Shown in pieces: positions 60,007 through 64,000 of a stretch of 64,000 nucleotides of DNA; position 1 is the first letter of the stretch; each line of letters opens with the position of its first letter. Below the pieces are notes generated by a model. That model searched no databases and was not told the DNA's origin. It was given only the letters and a program-made list of their open reading frames with translations. Source of the stretch: Mucilaginibacter sp. PPCGB 2223 (lineage in GTDB: Bacteria; Bacteroidota; Bacteroidia; Sphingobacteriales; Sphingobacteriaceae); the NCBI RefSeq assembly GCF_001705515.1, contig NZ_MDJS01000001.1, positions 1,240,001 to 1,304,000 of the forward strand. The letters are read 5' to 3'. A program made the position numbers and the translations under genes.

Positions 60007-63000
60007 TTATCTGATAATTGTTACTACACCGGATATTTTACTGCGTCCGTGTTTAGGGTCGATGATGTAATAATAAGCACCGACTGGCAGCATCACGCCG
60101 TTGTAGGTGCCATCCCAGGGGGTTGGATAACCGGTTGAAGAAAAAACTTTTTCGCCATTACGGTTAAATACATCAATAGTACAACCCGGATACGAGTCGA
60201 GATACTGGATATTCCAGGTATCGTTCACGCCATCGCCATTGGGTGTAAAAGCGTTGGGCACAACCGGTGCAAGCAGCACCTTCACCAAAACAGAGTCGGT
60301 TACCGGGCATGCGGTGCCATTAGTGGTTGAGGTTACAGTAAGTGTATATTTGGTATCAACCGATGGTGAAGCTACCGGGTTTAATATCTTGTTATTGCTC
60401 AAGCCGGTTGCCGGTGTCCACAAATAACTTAGATTGCTCCCACTTGCGGTAGCTTGCAGTTTAGCCTGCCCGCCCGACAGGATCAACACATCATAAACGG
60501 TGCTTACTGTTGCTGCGGGCTCGACGGTTATGTTTTGACTCAGGGTATCGGCACAGGTATTTGCCGAGGTATAGATACATTGCACCACATGCTTACCCAG
60601 CCCCACCGTAGCCGGGTTAAATATACCTGTCGACGAAGTTACACCATCTATAGCAAACACCGGTGTACCTGTGGGCCCGTTTTGGATACTCACCGCCGCC
60701 GAAAGCTGTATCGGGTTACCGTTAATGCACACCTGCGAATCGGGCTTAAAAGTAACTACCGGAACCGGCAGCAGGGTTATTGTCTGATCGAGCGTAGCTA
60801 TGCAGGTTGTGGTTGGATATACGCCTGAGTATGCCACCATATGCACTACATATTTCTTACTGGTGGTTGTATTATTAACCGGGTATGTATGCCTGAAAAG
60901 CTGACCTACAGCCGGTCGTTCATAATGCGTTTTTACAGTGGGGTTGTTGGCGAAATCGTAATACATATCCACGCTTGTTACATCGCCATTACCAAAACCC
61001 GGTACAGTAGCATTATCTACGAAAAACACCTCGCGGCTGCTGCACAGGGTCGAGCTGTTCAGCACGGTAAAATCAGCTTTGGGCGATGAGCCGTTCACCT
61101 TAAACTGCTTGATCGTATCCTTTGAGCAGCCATCTTTAGTGGTAACGGTCAGTTTAGCATTATAAGTGCCGATGCCCGGGTACGAATGGGTTACCGTTAA
61201 CCCCGTAGCAGTGTTAGGGTTTGCAGCGGTAGCTTTGGCATCGCCAAAATCCCAGGTGTATACTAAACCGTTATTGTCCGGAATGGCGGTAAAAATAGCT
61301 ACGCCATCATTGGCACAAACATCGGGTATTACAAAATCGGCTACCGGTAGCTGGTTTATGATAACCTGCTTACTAACCGACGTACTGCTGCAACCCAGGT
61401 TGGTGGTAACGATCAATGTGACCACATAGGTTTTATACGGGCTGAAAGTATGCGCAGGGTTTTGAAGCGTTGATGTTACGGAGCCATCGCCAAAATCCCA
61501 CAGCCAGGATGTTATCGTACCTTCGGCAGCAGTCGACTTATCGGTGAACGTAACACTTTGGCTATCGCATGTAGGCGTTGAGTAAGAAAAATCGGCAACC
61601 GGCTTTTTATTGATGTGTATAGCCTGGCTAAAATTAGTTATCGAGCAGCCACTATGCCCGGTAACCGTCAATTTCACTGTATAATCCCCGGCAACGGCAT
61701 AAGCATATTTGGGGCTTTGCACAGCCGAAGTATCGCCATTGCCAAAATCCCAGTGCCATGATGATACCACAGTGTTTGTGCCATCGGTTTTATCGGTAAA
61801 CAAAACGGTATCGCCGGGGCAGGCCGAGGCTTGTGCTGTAAAATTAGCCTGCCCGCTAACCGTAAAATCCTTAGTTGCCGAAACGATGCAGGTATCCTTC
61901 GATTTAACTGTAAGGCTGATGTGGTAAGTGCCTGCCTTGGTAAATTGGTGCGTAGGATTTTTTAGAAACGAATTATTAGGATTTACAGTTGTTGCGTTTG
62001 CATCACCGAAATCCCACAGGTATTTCAATGGAATTTTGCTCGTATCGGTAGTGGTGGTTTTGTCGGTAAATTGTGCGATTGCATTAACCAGGCAAACATC
62101 GGGCAAAGCAAAATCAATAACCGGTTTGGCATGTACCGTTACCGCATGACTTATTGTGCTGCTTGCACAACTTTTGTTGGTCGATACCTGGAGCTTGACG
62201 GTATAAGTCCCGGCCTTAGCAAACGTATGCTGGAACGGGATGTTAGTCGTTTTTGTATCAATGGCCGAACCATCGCCATAATCCCATATCCATTGGTTTA
62301 TACTGCCTTCGGTACTCGCCGACGCATCAGTAAAAGTAATAGCCTGGGTTTCACAATCGGGCGATGAATAGGTAAATGCTGCTGCAGGCAGTGCCCGTAC
62401 ATGCACTTTTTTCGTCCCGACGTTTATGCAACCCGATGAGCTCGTTACCGCTAACGTCACCGTATAATCACCTGCTTGCAGATACTTGTATACCGGGCTT
62501 TGCACGGCAGAGGTATCGCCGTTGCCAAAATCCCAGTGCCAGCTTTTTAGTACATTACCCAGCCCGTTGGTCTGGTCCTTAAAACCGATGGTATCATTAA
62601 GGCAGATCGAATCGCGCGAGGCAAATTTAGTTTGGGGAGGATCGCTCACCACATAATTCAGGTCGATCTCTTCGTTCGATCCGCAGACGGTAGTAATCGG
62701 GTCGACAACAGTTACCTTTACCGGGTAAGTTCCTGCAGTGTTATAGGCCACACTTTGCCCGTAGCCATATACATATAACTGTGTACCATTTTTATTAAAT
62801 GTACTTTTGTAGGCAGGCGCAAGTTGCGTTACGGGTGATGTGCCATTACCCAGATCCCAGGTGATGCTGGTTGTAACATACGGAATAACAACCTGCGGTT
62901 CGAAGGCTGTACCTGTACAGCTCGCAGTATAGGTTGCACTGCTGTTAGGGTCGGCGTACTGGATGTATTCATTCAGGTTCTTCACATTGGTACCTGCCGC

Positions 63001-64000
63001 ATAACCGTACGACTCGGCGCTGCCAAAACCGTAGGCTATGGCATTAAAACCCTGATTAGCTGCTATGGTATGGGTATTAGGTACCGAAACCGTTAACTGC
63101 GCATACGAATAAGCCGTATTACCAGGCACCGCCGTAAACAAGCTGGCTTGCAGCGAGCCGTCGAGTGTGAATGAAGATACGGCAGCCGTAGGTATTACCA
63201 CATTGATAAAACCGTTCAATATTTTAAACTTATCGGTGCTATAAAGGGTAACATGGTCAATATTCTGCTCAAGCGGGTTGAGGTAGATCATCTCCGGGTC
63301 GCCGATATCATTGGCTATCGTGGTGTTATTGATGCCATTACCCTGGGTTACCGCATATTGCACAACCTGGACAGGCTTACTTGCCGTTATAACATTGGTA
63401 CTCTGGCTCTTAAATTCGTAATAAAGACTGTTGGTAAAACTGCTGATGGGCACGGTCGATCCGTTGAGCATAACGGTTGTCGCAGGGTCGCTCAGTATAA
63501 TGCGGTAAACATCGTAATTGCGCGATTTTAACGGTACCGTAATATAGTTTTTACCCCATGATGCCGTGGGATAAACCTGGTCGAAAAGATTATCCGAACT
63601 GGTGTTAGGTTTACCTATGTATATCTTGTTACTTCCCGAAAAAACCGCAATTTTTTTACAGCCACTGCCGCCATTGCTTATCGACTGGATGCGTGTACCG
63701 GTAAGATCTGTATTGGAAATACCCTGATAAACCTGACCTTTATTTAAAGTAACGGTAAATGGCGTACCGGCTACTGCACCATTAATTAACGCAGCCGATG
63801 GCGTGATCTGTACCGTTGTATAATCTTCGGTAGCAATAACCATAAATAACGAATACGATGGAGTAGCGTTGCTCAACTGGGTATAGTTGATGGAATAATA
63901 ATCGTTGGCCATGGTATTTACCGGCAGCAAAAGTGTGGCGCCCGAAACCGAACTGGCGTAAATATGCGCATATACTGCAATCGGGTTTTTACTGGTGATA
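60007..64000 (-). CDS. Giant PKD-domain surface protein, copy 2 (cut by right edge)
   Basis: About 1331 codons are visible; the reading frame stays open to base 64000, so the N-terminus is off the window. The ATG at 63930 is internal, because upstream codons (...NPIAVYAHIYASSVSGATLL) continue the paralogous sequence. It shares the IgGFc-binding-type part, then has six PKD domains (WHWDFGNGDTSAVQSPVYKY; WIWDYGDGSAID; YLWDFGDANATT; WHWDFGNGDTSAVQSPKYAY; WLWDFGDGSVTS; YTWDFGDAKATA), Ig-like regions and the type B C-terminal domain (VPNAFTPNGDGVNDTWNIQY). Its stop is 53 bases from copy 1. Confidence 0.92.
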   Translation of the reverse strand, partial: ITSKNPIAVYAHIYASSVSGATLLLPVNTMANDYYSINYTQLSNATPSYSLFMVIATEDYTTVQITPSAALINGAVAGTPFTVTLNKGQVYQGISNTDLTGTRIQSISNGGSGCKKIAVFSGSNKIYIGKPNTSSDNLFDQVYPTASWGKNYITVPLKSRNYDVYRIILSDPATTVMLNGSTVPISSFTNSLYYEFKSQSTNVITASKPVQVVQYAVTQGNGINNTTIANDIGDPEMIYLNPLEQNIDHVTLYSTDKFKILNGFINVVIPTAAVSSFTLDGSLQASLFTAVPGNTAYSYAQLTVSVPNTHTIAANQGFNAIAYGFGSAESYGYAAGTNVKNLNEYIQYADPNSSATYTASCTGTAFEPQVVIPYVTTSITWDLGNGTSPVTQLAPAYKSTFNKNGTQLYVYGYGQSVAYNTAGTYPVKVTVVDPITTVCGSNEEIDLNYVVSDPPQTKFASRDSICLNDTIGFKDQTNGLGNVLKSWHWDFGNGDTSAVQSPVYKYLQAGDYTVTLAVTSSSGCINVGTKKVHVRALPAAAFTYSSPDCETQAITFTDASASTEGSINQWIWDYGDGSAIDTKTTNIPFQHTFAKAGTYTVKLQVSTNKSCASSTISHAVTVHAKPVIDFALPDVCLVNAIAQFTDKTTTTDTSKIPLKYLWDFGDANATTVNPNNSFLKNPTHQFTKAGTYHISLTVKSKDTCIVSATKDFTVSGQANFTAQASACPGDTVLFTDKTDGTNTVVSSWHWDFGNGDTSAVQSPKYAYAVAGDYTVKLTVTGHSGCSITNFSQAIHINKKPVADFSYSTPTCDSQSVTFTDKSTAAEGTITSWLWDFGDGSVTSTLQNPAHTFSPYKTYVVTLIVTTNLGCSSTSVSKQVIINQLPVADFVIPDVCANDGVAIFTAIPDNNGLVYTWDFGDAKATAANPNTATGLTVTHSYPGIGTYNAKLTVTTKDGCSKDTIKQFKVNGSSPKADFTVLNSSTLCSSREVFFVDNATVPGFGNGDVTSVDMYYDFANNPTVKTHYERPAVGQLFRHTYPVNNTTTSKKYVVHMVAYSGVYPTTTCIATLDQTITLLPVPVVTFKPDSQVCINGNPIQLSAAVSIQNGPTGTPVFAIDGVTSSTGIFNPATVGLGKHVVQCIYTSANTCADTLSQNITVEPAATVSTVYDVLILSGGQAKLQATASGSNLSYLWTPATGLSNNKILNPVASPSVDTKYTLTVTSTTNGTACPVTDSVLVKVLLAPVVPNAFTPNGDGVNDTWNIQYLDSYPGCTIDVFNRNGEKVFSSTGYPTPWDGTYNGVMLPVGAYYYIIDPKHGRSKISGVVTIIR

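Noticed and set aside
56423..64000. Regular repeats that might be a CRISPR array
   Set aside because: They are PKD-domain coding repeats of about 80-90 codons inside open frames, not short repeats with spacers.

Overview
The window looks like a chromosomal segment of a Bacteroidota bacterium of the Sphingobacteriaceae, most like Mucilaginibacter or Pedobacter. The signs are SusC/SusD pairs, a hybrid two-component regulator, T9SS-type PorP/SprF and gliding-type C-terminal proteins, outer-membrane beta-barrel proteins paired with LytS/LytT regulators, DUF1573 proteins, near absence of Shine-Dalgarno sequences, TAnnTTTG-like promoter boxes and a tmRNA tag ending in YALAA. The genus is inferred from gene content only. 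No CRISPR array, insertion sequence or rRNA was seen.

Layout. 1-3.4 kb: the end of an MNIO (DUF692) gene overlapping its DUF2063 partner, a DinB-like protein, and a fucose-isomerase-like enzyme. 3.3-6.2 kb: a 27-codon hydrophobic peptide gene, DUF4395 membrane protein, tRNA-Cys, a cysteine-free redoxin divergent from an ArsR regulator, and a CAU-anticodon tRNA. 6.3-15.2 kb: two copies of one module, each an outer-membrane beta-barrel gene divergent from a LytS-type kinase and LytTR regulator pair. Each divergent region holds two 9-bp direct repeats offset by 21 bp. 15.2-25 kb: regulators (Crp, AraC), an SDR reductase, Hsp20 with a sigma-54-like promoter, two decayed genes, a luciferase-like flavin oxidoreductase, a B12-type radical SAM protein and nitronate monooxygenase.

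25-39 kb, minus strand: a polysaccharide utilisation locus made of a hybrid two-component sensor, SusC, SusD, GH43 (exo-beta-1,3-galactanase-like), GH2 (beta-glucuronidase-like) and GH35 beta-galactosidase. Together these suggest type II arabinogalactan as the substrate. 39-44.2 kb: a lipoprotein with a haem c motif, a VOC protein, a small lipoprotein, and two unrecognised genes, one with a leader reminiscent of contractile-injection-system cargo. 44.2-48.4 kb: a GH5 lipoprotein with a small membrane partner, then an AT-rich UvrD-type helicase with a nuclease-like insert and zinc ribbon, ending against the tmRNA gene.

48.4-64 kb: tmRNA (ssrA), an aminotransferase, two tandem DUF1573 genes, a fused 2-oxoacid dehydrogenase E1, a thioredoxin-fold secreted protein and a nitroreductase. 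Last comes a T9SS cluster: PorP/SprF and two giant PKD surface proteins. The second runs off the right edge and carries a doubled set of three PKD domains.
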